In this document: piece after piece, positions 52,252-62,984 of the stretch
Position numbering within the stretch: position 1 is the first letter of the stretch
How the letters are laid out: the number at the start of each line of letters is the position of its first letter
Source of the DNA: Rhodospirillaceae bacterium
Lineage (GTDB): Bacteria; Pseudomonadota; Alphaproteobacteria; Rhodospirillales; Magnetospirillaceae
Direction of reading: 5' to 3'
Assembly: GCA_031290545.1 (NCBI GenBank)
Contig: JAITNJ010000037.1
Location: 1 to 64,000, forward strand
DNA length: 64,000 nt
Made by a program: the position numbers and the translations under genes
The notes under the pieces: model-generated
Seen by the model: the letters and a program-made list of their open reading frames with translations, nothing else
Database searches by the model: none
Told to the model about the DNA's origin: nothing

Positions 52252-52504
52252 TGTATTATTAACTCCTTTGCATTATCATTTTAAAAATTTACAAATCTTG
52301 TTTGTTAGTAAATTAAATAAACAATGAATCAATATTAATATTCATTGTTCTTACTATCTCTAATTTAAGCAGTATAAATACTTTTATTTTTTGGTGTCTT
52401 TATTAAAGTCCACACGATAATGATAAATTTATTATTATAATGACATATATCAAATAACATTACTTTTTAAAGAAAATTGCGTTACATAAACTTAGGAGAG
52501 AGTC

Positions 52505-53767
52505 GTGAAAATACTTATACTAGGAGCTGGAGTAATTGGAGTAACTTCAGCTTGGTATCTTGCTAAAGCTGGACATGATGTAGTAGTAATCGATCGTCAG
52601 CCATCAGCCGGACTAGAAACTAGTTTTGCTAATGGTGGACAGATTTCTCCATGTCACGCAGAACCTTGGGCTAATTCTTCAACACTGAAAACTGCTTTAA
52701 AGTGGATAGGTCGTAAAGATGCACCTTTATTTTTTCATTTTGATCACCTAGATCCATCTATATTGATTTGGAGCATTCGCTTTTTATTAAACTGCACGTC
52801 ATTTCGTTCTCGCATCAATACAGAACGGATTTTACGCATTGCCCTATATTCACTATCTTCCCTGCAAAGCTTACGTACTGAAACAGGAATCAATTATGAT
52901 CAAAAAACCACCGGTATACTGCATATTTATCGAAATAAAAAAAGCTTTAACCACGCAATAACTGTAGCTGAAATGATGAATAAAATTGGTCTTCTTAGAG
53001 AAATTAAAAACGCTGACGAAGTCTTATCTATAGAACCAGCATTAGTTTCCATTCATAAAGAACTTGCAGGAGGTATCTTTACAGCTAGCGATGAATCTGG
53101 AGATGCGTATAAATTCACAAAAAACCTAGCAAATTTATGTGTTAAAAGAGGAGTAATATTTCATTATAATACAACAATTATAGGATTAGAAATGACTGCT
53201 GGTCAATTAGTCTCAGTAGCAACTAATAATGGTAGAATGAAGTCTGATGCATTCGTTATTGCCTTAGGTAGTTGTAGCCCTAGTATAGCAAGACAGATTG
53301 GTATTAATCTACCGATCTGTCCTGCAAAAGGCTATTCTACTACAATTGTTATTACAGATCCAAATAAAGCACCATCAGTCGCTATTACAGATGATGAGAA
53401 TAAATTGGTTTATAGCCGTTTGGGAAATCGTCTTCGTTGTGCAGGAACAGCTGAACTGGCTACCTGGAATCTTGAAATAAACCCAACCCGCGTTAATATT
53501 GTAACAGCAAAATCTCGAACGCTATTTCCAGACATCGGAGATTTCGACAATCCACAGATCTGGTGTGGTTTACGACCAGTCACACCAGACTCAATACCAA
53601 TTATCGGAAGAACTCAAATTTCCAATCTATTTCTTAATACCGGACATGGCACTCTTGGTTGGACAATGAGCTGTGGATCAGGACGTTTACTTACAGATTT
53701 AATCTCTAATCGTCTACCAGATATCGATATGAGCGGACTCAGTTTGAATCGTTTTAGAATAATCTGA
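52505..53767 (+). CDS. dadA: D-amino acid dehydrogenase, small-subunit type
   Basis: Membrane-associated FAD enzyme oxidising D-amino acids (mainly D-Ala) to 2-oxo acids, passing electrons to quinones. The 420 residues start at GTG 52505 with GGAGAG as ribosome-binding site. The N-terminal Rossmann motif is ILGAGVIGVTSAWYLAKAGHDVVVIDR, followed by the DadA-typical TSFANGGQISPCHAEPWA. The C-terminal region has LRPVTPDSIPIIGRT and NTGHGTLGWTMSCGSG. It is full length. No alanine racemase gene is adjacent, unlike the E. coli dadAX operon. Confidence 0.93.
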   Translation: MKILILGAGVIGVTSAWYLAKAGHDVVVIDRQPSAGLETSFANGGQISPCHAEPWANSSTLKTALKWIGRKDAPLFFHFDHLDPSILIWSIRFLLNCTSFRSRINTERILRIALYSLSSLQSLRTETGINYDQKTTGILHIYRNKKSFNHAITVAEMMNKIGLLREIKNADEVLSIEPALVSIHKELAGGIFTASDESGDAYKFTKNLANLCVKRGVIFHYNTTIIGLEMTAGQLVSVATNNGRMKSDAFVIALGSCSPSIARQIGINLPICPAKGYSTTIVITDPNKAPSVAITDDENKLVYSRLGNRLRCAGTAELATWNLEINPTRVNIVTAKSRTLFPDIGDFDNPQIWCGLRPVTPDSIPIIGRTQISNLFLNTGHGTLGWTMSCGSGRLLTDLISNRLPDIDMSGLSLNRFRII

Positions 53768-54035
53768 TTAAAAAATTCATCAATACAGTGACTTCTCAAA
53801 ACCAGTTTTTATTAAAAATAGAATAAAAACATTTGGTCATAAAAAAATCTTAATAGATCAAATCTATTACTATGAACTTCTTAAATACATAAACACATGT
53901 TAATTCTATATAAAAGAGAATAACAATAAACTTAATTTACAACTTATTACAAAACACAGAGTTAATTATTTCATTTAATCAAATAATCATTGACCTATCC
54001 GAACAATTTTATATGCTATATATTTCCATATTCTA

Positions 54036-54506
54036 CTAACGTTTCGAGAATTGAAAACTGCGACGAGCTTTGGCTTTACCATATTTCTTGCGCTCAACTA
54101 CACGCGAATCACGGGTCAAAAAACCAACAATTTTTAAAGATTTGCGTAGCACTGGCTCATAATAAGTAAGTGCGCGAGAAATACCATGACGCACAGCACC
54201 GGCTTGTCCTGATAATCCACCACCTATAACAGTCGCAGACACATCAAATTGATTAATTCTATCAACCACTTGCAGTGGTTGATTTACTATCATTCGCAAG
54301 ACTGACCTAGCAAAATAAGCTTCAATATCACGATCATTAATGATAATTCGTCCGAAACCAGGCCTTATCCACACTCTAGCAACAGCATTTTTACGCTTTC
54401 CAGTAGCATAAGAACGACCCTTAGTATCAATCTTTGATTCATAAATATGAGACCCTTGGGAAGCAACAGCCTTTAGATCATCTAAATCATTAAAATCTTC
54501 GGTCAT
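54036..54506 (-). CDS. rpsI: 30S ribosomal protein S9
   Basis: Small-subunit protein whose C-terminal arginine-rich tail reaches the P-site tRNA. The 156-residue protein has a 48-residue N-terminal extension common in alphaproteobacteria, then [19 protein letters not shown], the core [20 protein letters not shown], and the closing [17 protein letters not shown]. It lies 8 bp downstream of rplM, the universal pair. Confidence 0.97.
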   Translation of the reverse strand: MTEDFNDLDDLKAVASQGSHIYESKIDTKGRSYATGKRKNAVARVWIRPGFGRIIINDRDIEAYFARSVLRMIVNQPLQVVDRINQFDVSATVIGGGLSGQAGAVRHGISRALTYYEPVLRKSLKIVGFLTRDSRVVERKKYGKAKARRSFQFSKR

Positions 54507-54514
54507 ATAACAAA

Positions 54515-54979
54515 CTATATGCTCCTTTTGTTCTTCAGATTCATTGCACCGACATCAATCATTTCCGGCTGTTGTCCGTTATGAGGATGGTTCAAACCAG
54601 AATAGACATGCAGATTCTTCATTCGTACACGACCCAAAGGATTATGAGAAATCATTCTTTCGACAGCCTTAATAATCACACGCTCCGGATGATTACTGTT
54701 TAGTAGCTGACCAATTGTGCGTTTTTTAATCCCACCTGGATAACCTGTATGCCAATAAAACGTCTTATCACTCAACTTATGACCTGTCAATTTCACTTTT
54801 TCAGCATTAATAACAATCACATTGTCACCACAGTCTTGATGTGGTGCATAAATTGGTAAGTGTTTGCCGTTCAAACGAATTGATATTATACTAGCGAGTC
54901 TACCAAGGACAACACCATCAGCATCAATCACTATAAACTTTTTTTTAATATCTAACAATTTTGCGAAATAAGTTTTCAT
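54515..54979 (-). CDS. rplM: 50S ribosomal protein L13
   Basis: Early-assembly large-subunit protein. The 154-residue protein has [51 protein letters not shown], and the signature [24 protein letters not shown]. It is complete and normal in length. An upstream region of about 400 bp separates it from the divergent carboxypeptidase gene. Confidence 0.97.
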   Translation of the reverse strand: MKTYFAKLLDIKKKFIVIDADGVVLGRLASIISIRLNGKHLPIYAPHQDCGDNVIVINAEKVKLTGHKLSDKTFYWHTGYPGGIKKRTIGQLLNSNHPERVIIKAVERMISHNPLGRVRMKNLHVYSGLNHPHNGQQPEMIDVGAMNLKNKRSI

Positions 54980-55394
54980 TAAAAACTCGAGATAAATTAA
55001 AAATCCAATGCTAGAGTTAATTTATTTTCTATTTCAAGTCAATGAAAATAATTTTTTCATGCTGTTTCACACCAAATAAACATTTTAAATTTATATAATA
55101 ATTGTACAATAAAAATCAAAATTGATGATTTTTTCATCAAAGAATTTCATAAAAATTAATTAATCTATCTTATAAACATATTTTGTTTCGCCTATAAATC
55201 CATATTTTAACACATTTTTAGTCATAATTTTTATGAATTCAAAATATTGATACAATAAATATCAATTGATAATATCAAAATTCAATAATAAACATATTTA
55301 AGTTGTGGACAGATTTATGTTAATTTTTTACAATTATTAGAAATTACCAGATCATAAAGCATAATTTAATTAGTCAATTACAGGATATGAAATA
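54980..55394. other. 415-bp divergent spacer upstream of rplM and the dac gene
   Basis: No gene seen. It must contain the rplM-rpsI promoter and that of the carboxypeptidase, but the uniformly A/T-rich sequence gives many weak -10-like hexamers and no clear pair. Confidence 0.5.
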
Positions 55395-56711
55395 GTGATC
55401 GTTAATAGATTTTTATTCTTACTTACAATTCTAGTTTTATCAGTATGTTTTCTTTTTACATCATTAATTGTAGCAGCCGAAGCAAAATATGCGTCTATAG
55501 TTATAGACGCAAAAACCGGAGAAATATTACAAGAAATAAATGCCAATGATCATAATTATCCAGCATCATTAACTAAAATGATGACTCTATATATGGTATT
55601 TGATGCATTAGATCATGGAAAAATAAAGCTAACTGATAGAATGCCTGTATCTGTTTATGCATCGACACAAGTACCATCTAAACTAGGATTGCGCCCTAAA
55701 CAAACTATTACAGTAGAAGATGCGATTCTCAGCATATGCACTAAATCGGCTAATGATTCTGCCGTAGTTGTAGGCGAATTTCTTGGTGGTAATGAATCTG
55801 AATTCGCCAAAATGATAACTCATAAAGCACATGATCTTGGTATGCATCATACAGTATTTCGCAATGCATCTGGTCTTCATAATGTCTCGCAAATCAGTTC
55901 AGCACACGATATGGCAATATTAGCACGAGCTCTACTTTACAATCATCCACATCAATATCATTATTTCTCGACTATGAAATTCAATTATAATGGGAAAATC
56001 ATGCATACACATAACCACCTAATGGAATGGTATGATGGTGTAGATGGGATCAAAACTGGTTATGTTAGTGCCTCAGGATTTAATTTGGTTGCTTCAGTTA
56101 AACGTAACGGTAAACGTCTTATTGGTGTTATTTTCGGTTGTCAAAGTGCTACAGCCCGCGATCGACACATGGCACGATTACTTGACGATGCATTTAACAG
56201 TCATTTCGGTTTATATACTATAGAGAATCATGTCGCGTCTAAGCAAAAAGACAAAAATGAAGTAATTTACCAAAACTTTAAAATTAAAAAACCTAAAAAG
56301 CAAATTTTTAAAAAGGCAATGATGAAGAATAATGATATTACTGCAGAAAAAACAGCAATATCATTACGAGTTAAACATAATTATAATTCTACAATCTATA
56401 AATCAAAAAAAATCAAAAATACTAGGATAATTACTAATAGTGATCACACCAATAATATCAATAAAGATCATTGGGAAATTCAAGTTGGATCCTATTTTCA
56501 GAAAAATAATGCAGAAAAATCCGTCATTATTGCTAAACAAAAATTAAAAAAGATATTTACCAATGGTAAAATTAAAATAGTTAAAGATGATGATGGGCGT
56601 TCGTCTCTTTATCGTGCTAGAATTATTGGGCTTTCAGAACAAATAGCCAGAAAATCTTGTCGTAATCTTGATAAAAATGGTATTTCCTGTATTGTATTCA
56701 ATTCTGGATAA
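55395..56711 (+). CDS. dacA: D-alanyl-D-alanine carboxypeptidase (low-molecular-mass PBP) with SPOR domain
   Basis: Periplasmic enzyme trimming the terminal D-Ala from peptidoglycan pentapeptides. The 438 residues start at GTG 55395. A signal peptide ends near VAAEA (residues 26-30). The S11-family catalytic domain has S58-L-T-K61, the SAN motif in KSANDSAVV and KTG in IKTGYVSASGFN. A lysine-rich linker (about residues 275-350) joins it to a C-terminal SPOR domain (HWEIQVGSYFQKNNAEKSV ... GISCIVFNSG) that binds glycan strands stripped of stem peptides at division sites. The SPOR tail suggests recruitment to the septum and is common in alphaproteobacterial Dac proteins. Confidence 0.92.
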   Translation: MIVNRFLFLLTILVLSVCFLFTSLIVAAEAKYASIVIDAKTGEILQEINANDHNYPASLTKMMTLYMVFDALDHGKIKLTDRMPVSVYASTQVPSKLGLRPKQTITVEDAILSICTKSANDSAVVVGEFLGGNESEFAKMITHKAHDLGMHHTVFRNASGLHNVSQISSAHDMAILARALLYNHPHQYHYFSTMKFNYNGKIMHTHNHLMEWYDGVDGIKTGYVSASGFNLVASVKRNGKRLIGVIFGCQSATARDRHMARLLDDAFNSHFGLYTIENHVASKQKDKNEVIYQNFKIKKPKKQIFKKAMMKNNDITAEKTAISLRVKHNYNSTIYKSKKIKNTRIITNSDHTNNINKDHWEIQVGSYFQKNNAEKSVIIAKQKLKKIFTNGKIKIVKDDDGRSSLYRARIIGLSEQIARKSCRNLDKNGISCIVFNSG

Positions 56712-56795
56712 ATACTTAATAAGTGGCACTTTGTTGTTATTCATATTGAATAAACTAGTTATCAGATTAGATCCGTGTTAACAATATGTTATTTT

Positions 56796-58595
56796 TTATA
56801 TTGGTTGTGTTGCTAAAATTAACCACTGAGCCGTTATTGTATCCAATAACGGCATTAATTCTTCTCTTATTCTTGCATGATAGGAATTGATCCAATCGAT
56901 TTTTGTGGCAGAGAGCAAGCTTTTATCAATTAACGTTAGATCGATCGGTACTAAGGTTAGTATCTCGAATTTAAAATATTCACGATCATCTTGATTGATC
57001 CAAGAACACACTATCTGTAAGTTTTCAATCCGAATTCCGTATGAACCTGACTTGTAATATCCAGGTTCATTAGAAACGACCATGCCAGGTGACAGAGCTT
57101 GTATATTAGAATTCTTAGAAATACAATGCGGACCCTCATGAACTCCTAAATAACTACCAACACCATGACCAGTGCCATGATCATAGTCAAGCCCATCTGC
57201 CCACAAAAATTGTCTAGCCAAGCTATCCAATTGATTACCAGTGGTTCCTTTCGGAAATCGAGCCATAGCCAAAGATATATGTCCGTTAAGAATTTGAGTA
57301 AACCTGCGACATTCTTCCGCTCCGATTGCGCCGCCTAAAGCTATAGTTCTTGTAACATCAGTAGTACCATCTAGATATTGCCCACCTGAATCAAAAAGAT
57401 ATAACTGTCCCTTAACTAGAGGACGATTACTAAGCTCAGTAACATGATAATGCGGTAAAGCAGAATTTGATCCAGTTGCAGAAATTGTTTGAAAACTTGG
57501 ATATTGATAATACAAACCACCAACGCGATATTTATCTAGCATTTCAGCTGCAGATAATTCAGTCACCTCACTGTTTTCAATCGTCTCAGATAACCATGCT
57601 AAAAATCTTACCAAAACAGCGCCATCTCGTCTATGCGCATGTCGCATTCCATCTAATTCTATAGAATTTTTACAAGCACGTGGTAGTGCACATAGATCGA
57701 GACCATATTCAATATGAACACGCGCCTTAATAAGACGATTAATAATCCAAAACGGAGTCGTATTTGGATCCAAATATACGCATTTATCATTCAGACGATC
57801 GATAGATTTACCAAAATTATCAGGATCTATAATATGAACCGTTTTCCCCAAATAACTTATAGTTTCTGGCGTTAATTTCTTTGAATCAATGAACAGATCT
57901 ACCGAACCATCTTTATACATAAAAGCAAAAGATAATAACACTGGTGTAAATGGAACATCACCTCCACGCAAATTTAATAACCAAGCTACAGATTCTGGTG
58001 CTGATAAAATAGTTACATCAAATTTATTTAATATCATGATATTTGATAGATCAGCACGCTTTTTTATAGAACTTCTACCTGAAAAATTTATAGGATGAAA
58101 AATTACTGGAGCTTCTTTAAATGATGGACGATCTTTCCAAACTGTGTCAATTGGATTTATATCACAAGAAATCAATTGAGCCCCTACAATATTACAAGCT
58201 TGTCTTAATTGTTTTATGTTATTAAGAGTATGCAACCAAGGGTCATAACCAAAATTAACACCATATGGCAATACAGCAGCCAACCATTGATGTGGTGATT
58301 GTTCTGTTATATTAATCTGTTCAAACAATTCAGGATCTACTTCAATTGATGCCTGTTGTATATATCGTCCATCAACAAATAAAGCACTTCGCTTTAACAG
58401 AACGATTGCAATACCATCAGATCCGCTGAATCCACTAATCCATTTTAGGCGAAACGCTGATGATGGAACATAATTTTTCTGATATTTATCACTATATGGA
58501 ATACAGAAACCATATAATCCACGTCGAACCAATTCTTTACGTAAAAAAATAATATTAGCAGCAATACCGCTCTTATTTATAATAGTCATTGTCAT
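56796..58595 (-). CDS. pepP: Xaa-Pro aminopeptidase (M24B, three-domain form)
   Basis: Removes N-terminal residues preceding proline. The 599-residue protein is the long three-domain type shared by alphaproteobacteria and eukaryotes: two creatinase-like N-terminal domains (LYGFCIPYSDKYQ, RLKWISGFSGSDGIAIVLL) and the pita-bread catalytic domain. Metal ligands are in LYLFDSGGQYLDGTTDVTRTIALG (two Asp), HGTGHGVGSYLGVHEGP (His), VVSNEPGYY (Glu) and YGIRIEN (Glu). A typical C-terminal extension follows. It is complete. Confidence 0.94.
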   Translation of the reverse strand: MTMTIINKSGIAANIIFLRKELVRRGLYGFCIPYSDKYQKNYVPSSAFRLKWISGFSGSDGIAIVLLKRSALFVDGRYIQQASIEVDPELFEQINITEQSPHQWLAAVLPYGVNFGYDPWLHTLNNIKQLRQACNIVGAQLISCDINPIDTVWKDRPSFKEAPVIFHPINFSGRSSIKKRADLSNIMILNKFDVTILSAPESVAWLLNLRGGDVPFTPVLLSFAFMYKDGSVDLFIDSKKLTPETISYLGKTVHIIDPDNFGKSIDRLNDKCVYLDPNTTPFWIINRLIKARVHIEYGLDLCALPRACKNSIELDGMRHAHRRDGAVLVRFLAWLSETIENSEVTELSAAEMLDKYRVGGLYYQYPSFQTISATGSNSALPHYHVTELSNRPLVKGQLYLFDSGGQYLDGTTDVTRTIALGGAIGAEECRRFTQILNGHISLAMARFPKGTTGNQLDSLARQFLWADGLDYDHGTGHGVGSYLGVHEGPHCISKNSNIQALSPGMVVSNEPGYYKSGSYGIRIENLQIVCSWINQDDREYFKFEILTLVPIDLTLIDKSLLSATKIDWINSYHARIREELMPLLDTITAQWLILATQPI

Positions 58596-59706
58596 ACATT
58601 TAATACTTATTGTAATAATTTGTATTGAATAATATTTTTAGAAAAAATTAAACCGATTGAATTATTAATAAATAATTATTTACATAAACGAGTTTGTATT
58701 GACAGTGTAAAAATAAGAAATTCAAAATATTGAATACGAAATCGTCCAAATAATGGCAAAAAATGTAACTGATGAGTAGTTAAAATGAAACGTCTTGTTG
58801 AATTAACAAATCAAATAACATTGCAATAATGTAATCAAAAAAGATGAGTGATGTTTAAGATCAGTAAATATAGTAACAAAATCAACTTGCGATAAAATTG
58901 ATACATTAAATCATGTTGACTATGCTTAGCTAATATTTTGCTCGACGACACATTACTATGAAATACTTAAATAAATAACGATACTACAATTATTTCTAGC
59001 ATTTTTATTCACCAATACTGAACTATATCAACATCAGAAGTTTAACGTGAGAAACTGCATATTTAGAAATACCTATATAGCAACATCCTAAATCTAACGA
59101 TCTGAAAATGACGTAATCAAAATCAATCAAATACGATAGGACAAAAAGAGTAATGTAGCATGTTTTCATGAATAAATGCGTTACCATCATAGATTAACAA
59201 TGAAATTTTGTTATTAATCAAAATCCTTTCAAATGTGAACTATGAGCAAAAACGTCAGCCTATAACTTAGTTGAAAATTGAGTAAATTATCAAAAAACAT
59301 TACTTATCTTGGATCAAATCCATACTGAGAGTTGGAATTTCAAATCCATACGTATAGATACAATGCTAAGTGTATTCTCAATTGAATTACATTCAATTGA
59401 AGTCTTAAAAACCACAGAGAAATCAAACAAATACGTTCGTCACTTTCATTTGATTTTTGATAATTAATAAAACGAGAGATGCATCATCATAAAATCGAAC
59501 ACGAACTCAAATTATCTTAATAGCAAATCAACTGTGCAGTAATAAAAATTAAAAACCAAATTGGTTTCATTTTAATTCTTTCAAAATTTATGATGATAAT
59601 TGGATAGTCCTCGAAAAATTTTAGAAAATAAGTTTCATAACATTAAAATTTAACTTATTCTTTGAATAATAATTTCTTATCAATATCAATTGAATTTTTA
59701 TTGTTA
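58596..59706. other. 1.1-kb gene desert between pepP and fumA
   Basis: The largest gap in the window. Stops are frequent in all frames and no protein motif is recognisable. Its base composition looks slightly less A/T-biased than other spacers (for example around 59300-59400), which would fit a decayed gene. A short inverted repeat (tcaattga twice around 59380-59402) is the only local structure. Confidence 0.5.
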
Positions 59707-61347
59707 TTATCTGCAAAAATATTGATTTAGCAATATTTTTGAATAAAAATCATTGCCCTTATCATCAATAACTATAAAAACATGAAAATCCTTAACTTCA
59801 ATACGCCATATAGCCTCCATACCAAGCTCAGGATATTCTAAAATATCAACTTTATTTATATGATATTTAGATAGACTAGCAGCAGCACCACCAACTGATC
59901 CTAGGTAAAATCCGCCGTATATCTTACAAGCTTCAATAACTGCTCTGGAGCGATTTCCCTTAGCAATCATTACCATACTACATCCATATGATTGAAACAA
60001 ACTAACATAACTATCCATTCTCCCAGCAGTCGTTGGCCCGAAAGATCCAGACTTATAACCGTCAGGAGTTTTTGCTGGACCTGCATAATAGATTGGATGA
60101 TCTTTAAAATATTGTGGCAAATTTTCACCACGATCTATGCGTTCTTTAAGTTTTGCATGCGCTATGTCGCGGGCAACTATCATTGGACCGTTAAGCATTA
60201 CACGTGTTCCAACTGGATATTTGCTCAAGATCTCGCGAATCTGATTCATTGATTGATTCAAATCAATACATACACCATTATCAAATAGTTTTTTTTGATC
60301 AATATCCGGTAAATACCGTGCTGGGTCTTTTTCTAAGTTCTCAAGATAAATACCATCACTAATAATCTTTCCTTTAATCTGACGATCAGCTGAACAAGAA
60401 ACGCCAATACCGACAGGACAAGATGCTCCATGGCGTGGCAATCTAATAACGCGAACATCATGACAGAAATATTTACCACCAAATTGTGCACCAATTCCTA
60501 TATTTTGCACAATTTGGTGAATTGTCATTTCAACATTCAAATCACGAAAAGCATGACCATATCTACCACCACTGGTCGGCAAATTATCAAGATATTTAGC
60601 TGAGGCCAATTTCACAGTTTTTAAATTCATTTCAACTGAAATACCGCCTATAACAATAGCTAGATGATACGGAGGACAAGCAGATGTGCCTAATGTCCTA
60701 ATTTGTGTCTCACAAAATTTTATAAGAGATTCTGGATTTAGTAACTCTTTAGTTTGTTGATAAAGAAATGTTTTGTTAGCAGAACCACCACCTTTGGCCA
60801 TGAATAAAAATTCATACATACCTCCATCAACTGCATAAAGATCAATCTGTGCTGGAAGATTGTTTTCTGTATTTACTTCTTCATACATATCTACAGGGGA
60901 AACCTGGCTATATCGCAAATTAAGTTCAGTATAGGCTTTAGCCACGCCACTTGTCAGAGCTATTTCATCGTCACACCCTGTCCAAATTTGTTGTCCTTTC
61001 TTACCCATGATAATCGCACTTCCAGTATCTTGACACATCGGAAGTACCATACCAGCAGCAATATTAGCATTCATTAATAAATCGAGAGCGACAAATTTAT
61101 CGTTCTCTGATGCCTCAGAATCATCAAGAATAGAACGCAATTGCTGAAGATGTTTTGATCTCAAAAGATGAGAAATTTGACGAAATGCTTCATAACTAAG
61201 TTTAGTTAATACAATAGGAGCAACAGTAATTAATTTTTTATCACCAATCGAAATAACATCAATGTTTTCTGCTGAAATTTTCGTGTAAGAGGTATCATCT
61301 TCTGAAAGCGAAAATATGTTAGTGAAATTCACAAAATCTTCCATCAA
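59707..61347 (-). CDS. fumA: fumarate hydratase, class I (iron-sulfur)
   Basis: Hydrates fumarate to malate in the TCA cycle; heat-labile [4Fe-4S] type. The 546-residue single-chain protein has the N-terminal alpha region with cluster cysteines in [25 protein letters not shown] and [16 protein letters not shown]. The C-terminal beta region includes GARVML-like [46 protein letters not shown] and [13 protein letters not shown]. The class I, oxygen-sensitive form is usual for this synteny (fumA-sspB). Confidence 0.95.
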   Translation of the reverse strand: MMEDFVNFTNIFSLSEDDTSYTKISAENIDVISIGDKKLITVAPIVLTKLSYEAFRQISHLLRSKHLQQLRSILDDSEASENDKFVALDLLMNANIAAGMVLPMCQDTGSAIIMGKKGQQIWTGCDDEIALTSGVAKAYTELNLRYSQVSPVDMYEEVNTENNLPAQIDLYAVDGGMYEFLFMAKGGGSANKTFLYQQTKELLNPESLIKFCETQIRTLGTSACPPYHLAIVIGGISVEMNLKTVKLASAKYLDNLPTSGGRYGHAFRDLNVEMTIHQIVQNIGIGAQFGGKYFCHDVRVIRLPRHGASCPVGIGVSCSADRQIKGKIISDGIYLENLEKDPARYLPDIDQKKLFDNGVCIDLNQSMNQIREILSKYPVGTRVMLNGPMIVARDIAHAKLKERIDRGENLPQYFKDHPIYYAGPAKTPDGYKSGSFGPTTAGRMDSYVSLFQSYGCSMVMIAKGNRSRAVIEACKIYGGFYLGSVGGAAASLSKYHINKVDILEYPELGMEAIWRIEVKDFHVFIVIDDKGNDFYSKILLNQYFCR

Positions 61348-61394
61348 TGTAACAATCCTATAGACATGTAAAGTCTAGTTATCAATTAATATAC

Positions 61395-61430
61395 AATTTA
61401 CTTATTATTTTTAATTTACTTATTATTTTT
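61395..61430. repeat. 18-bp tandem duplication at the sspB stop
   Basis: The unit aatttacttattattttt occurs twice without spacer (61395-61412, 61413-61430). It duplicates the last codons and the stop of sspB, so a second in-frame copy of the NNK-stop end follows the real one. Confidence 0.9.
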
Positions 61431-61892
61431 ACGAAAATCGCTAATAGAAATAATTTTACCTTTAGTTTTATCTATTGATATCATTTTAACTTGTTCAACA
61501 TCAACAGTTTCTAATAATTTGTTTTTTTCAAAAAGACATTCTTTCATTTCTACATTAGTATCGATCTGAAACCGCTGAGTAAATTTAAACGAAGGACCAG
61601 CAAAAGCAACAACAGCAGAAAAAGGAATGTGTAAACGCTCTTCAATTTTGTTAAAAGACAAAGATACTTCAAACCATTTTGATGTAATTTTTAACCCCCA
61701 ATATTGATGTTGTATGACGATAGTCATCTCATCTAAATATTGCTTTTGAAGAGACTCACTAATATCGACACCTGGATATCTAGTTAGAAATGTAATATAC
61801 AGATAATGATTGTCATTCACACCATCTTTGCTAGAAACTAAAAAATCTCGCAAAATTTCCCTAATGGCATTTGCAATTATTTCATCGTACAT
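61416..61892 (-). CDS. sspB: ClpXP adaptor protein SspB (alphaproteobacterial type)
   Basis: Tethers ssrA-tagged proteins to ClpX to speed their degradation. I start at ATG 61892 (MYDEIIANAIREIL), giving 158 residues. The SspB fold shows in HYLYITFLTRYPGVDIS, DEMTIVIQHQYWGLKI and WFEVSLSFNKIEERLHIPFSAV. A short linker leads to the C-terminal ClpX-binding (XB) motif ISISDFRKNNK, which resembles the V-x-L-D-x-FRKK ends of relatives. The linker is short compared with the long proline-rich ones in most alphaproteobacteria. Tandem duplications lie at both gene ends. Neighbour fumA and the divergent thyA-folA are conserved. Confidence 0.86.
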   Translation of the reverse strand: MYDEIIANAIREILRDFLVSSKDGVNDNHYLYITFLTRYPGVDISESLQKQYLDEMTIVIQHQYWGLKITSKWFEVSLSFNKIEERLHIPFSAVVAFAGPSFKFTQRFQIDTNVEMKECLFEKNKLLETVDVEQVKMISIDKTKGKIISISDFRKNNK

Positions 61893-61911
61893 TTGCAATT
61901 ATTTCATCGTA
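61869..61911. repeat. 22-bp tandem duplication across the sspB start codon
   Basis: The unit atttgcaattatttcatcgtac (61869-61890) repeats for 21 bases at 61891-61911. It copies the first seven codons of sspB upstream of the start, shifts the frame by 22, and places a two-codon open frame (ATG AAA TAA) six bases before the real ATG. The native ribosome-binding site appears displaced. Confidence 0.9.
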
Positions 61912-62189
61912 TCTTATTTTTAATTTTGACACTTTATCGAATCAAACAATTTAAATAGATCAAATTTAAATAAATTATTACATAGTTTACTTAATTAAAT
62001 ATAATTCTTAGAAATATGAATATGATTAATTAATCGTTTATTTATAAAAATTTCTACGTGAAAATATAATCAACATAAAAATGTAAAACTTCGCAACAAC
62101 AAATTATAATATTTTTTATTAAAAGTATCTTCTTTAAAATCAAAATATAACAAGTTATATAGATTAATAAAAATGATAAAGATTTTATA

Positions 62190-62984
62190 ATGAAGCAATA
62201 TCTAGATCTAATGTATTACGTTCGAAATAACGGTATTTTCAAACAAGATCGAACTGGAACTGGTACTTTAAGCGTATTTGGTTGGCAGATGTTCATCGAT
62301 CTTTCTGTTGGCTTTCCAATGATAACTACAAAGAAATTACATTTGCGTTCAATCATTCATGAATTATTATGGTTTTTAAGCGGTGATACAAATATAGCTT
62401 ATTTGCATGATAATAATGTGTTTATTTGGGACAAATGGGCCAATGCTAACGGTGATCTTGGGCCAATCTATGGATACCAATGGAGATCCTGGCCTACACC
62501 AAACGGGGGTACTATCGATCAAATTAGCAACATTATTTCTCAAATTCGTGAAACTCCAGATTCACGACGTTTGATCGTATCTGCGTGGAATCCAGCAGAT
62601 ATTGATCTCATGGCATTGCCACCATGTCACTGTTTATTTCAATTCTACGTGGCTGACAATAGACTATCATGTCAACTTTATCAACGTTCAGCTGATATTT
62701 TTTTAGGAGTACCATTCAACATAGCATCTTACGCTCTTCTAACATTAATGTTATCTCAAGTAACTGGATTATATCCAGGAAAATTTATCCACACTTTTGG
62801 TGATGCACATCTTTATTTGAATCATCTAAAAAAAGCTGATTTACAATTATTACGTACACCTAAAAAATTGCCAATAATGCATCTTAATCCGAAAATCAAC
62901 GATCTATTTGCTTTTCGTTTCGAGGATTTTACACTCGATGGATATAATCCTGATCCTCATATTGTAGCGTCGGTGTCTATCTAA
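62190..62984 (+). CDS. thyA: thymidylate synthase
   Basis: Makes dTMP from dUMP with methylenetetrahydrofolate. At 264 residues it matches the E. coli length exactly. The catalytic Cys is C146 in [13 protein letters not shown]. Other fixed segments are [56 protein letters not shown] and [24 protein letters not shown]. The final TAA overlaps the folA ATG by one base, the usual coupling of the enzyme making dihydrofolate with the one reducing it. Confidence 0.97.
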   Translation: MKQYLDLMYYVRNNGIFKQDRTGTGTLSVFGWQMFIDLSVGFPMITTKKLHLRSIIHELLWFLSGDTNIAYLHDNNVFIWDKWANANGDLGPIYGYQWRSWPTPNGGTIDQISNIISQIRETPDSRRLIVSAWNPADIDLMALPPCHCLFQFYVADNRLSCQLYQRSADIFLGVPFNIASYALLTLMLSQVTGLYPGKFIHTFGDAHLYLNHLKKADLQLLRTPKKLPIMHLNPKINDLFAFRFEDFTLDGYNPDPHIVASVSI

